Origin: JBFIHZ01 sp041601535
GTDB taxonomy: Bacteria > Pseudomonadota > Gammaproteobacteria > Xanthomonadales > SZUA-36
NCBI GenBank assembly: GCA_041601535.1
Contig: JBFIHZ010000008.1
Location: 1 to 30,024 of the forward strand
DNA length: 30,024 nt
Reading direction: 5' to 3'
Of the stretch, positions 30,020-30,024 are shown piece by piece. Position 1 is the stretch's first letter. Every line of letters starts with the position of its first letter. The position numbers and the translations under genes are program-made. Under the pieces are notes generated by a model, which had not been told where the DNA came from, did no database searches, and was given only the letters and a program-made list of their open reading frames with translations.

Positions 30020-30024
30020 TAAAT

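Noticed and set aside
29610..30020. 136-aa minus-strand frame starting MAEREGFEPS
   Set aside because: It reads antisense through tRNA-Ser and both 79-bp repeats. This is a well-known false frame over serine tRNAs; the internal repeat in the protein only mirrors the DNA repeat.

Overview
The window is housekeeping chromosome from a gammaproteobacterium, and not an enteric one. The evidence is the gene order: rpsF-rpsR-rplI-dnaB-alr; ffh next to rpsP-rimM-trmD-rplS; htpG-hslR; and pncC-recA-recX-alaS-csrA-tRNA-Ser. Protein similarity to E. coli and Pseudomonas homologues, as I remember those families, points the same way. I cannot name the genus from sequence alone.

Layout. 1-426 (-): 5' part of a DUF6502-family gene that runs off the left edge. 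427-1627: a visibly AT-richer regulatory island. It has two GGA-rich small-RNA candidates, one on each strand, each ending in a strong intrinsic terminator with GGA in its loop. A small hypothetical gene and a 16-bp-phased array of TAGACA sites lie between them. 1628-3028 (-): asnS. 3137-3460 (+): an iscA-type gene. 3713-7654 (+): rpsF, rpsR, rplI, dnaB and alr. 7685-8704 (-): pspF. 8848-10215 (+): radA. 10258-13570 (-): ypjD, corB and an acyltransferase. 13640-16460 (+): ffh and a Tat-exported PhoX-type protein. 16693-18711 (+): rpsP-rimM-trmD-rplS. 18885-21258 (+): htpG-hslR behind a sigma-32-like promoter. 21367-24015 (-): mutS. 24082-29595 (+): pncC, recA, recX, alaS and csrA. The window closes with tRNA-Ser(GCU) at 29927-30019, preceded by a 79-bp repeat that duplicates its upstream region and first 22 bases.

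How it fits together. Most genes serve translation (asnS, S6, S18, L9, S16, L19, rimM, trmD, alaS, tRNA-Ser, ffh), replication and repair (dnaB, radA, mutS, recA, recX) or stress response (htpG, hslR, pspF). The most interesting part is 400-1440. Both small-RNA candidates look like CsrB/RsmZ-type sponges that would titrate CsrA, whose gene is at 29407-29595. The adjacent DUF6502 gene has its Shine-Dalgarno in the loop of a GGGA hairpin, the usual form of a CsrA-repressed message. Sponge RNAs, a phased operator array and a likely CsrA target would thus form one compact regulatory locus. This is inference from motifs and folding by eye and has not been tested.

I saw no insertion sequence, prophage, CRISPR array or rRNA gene.
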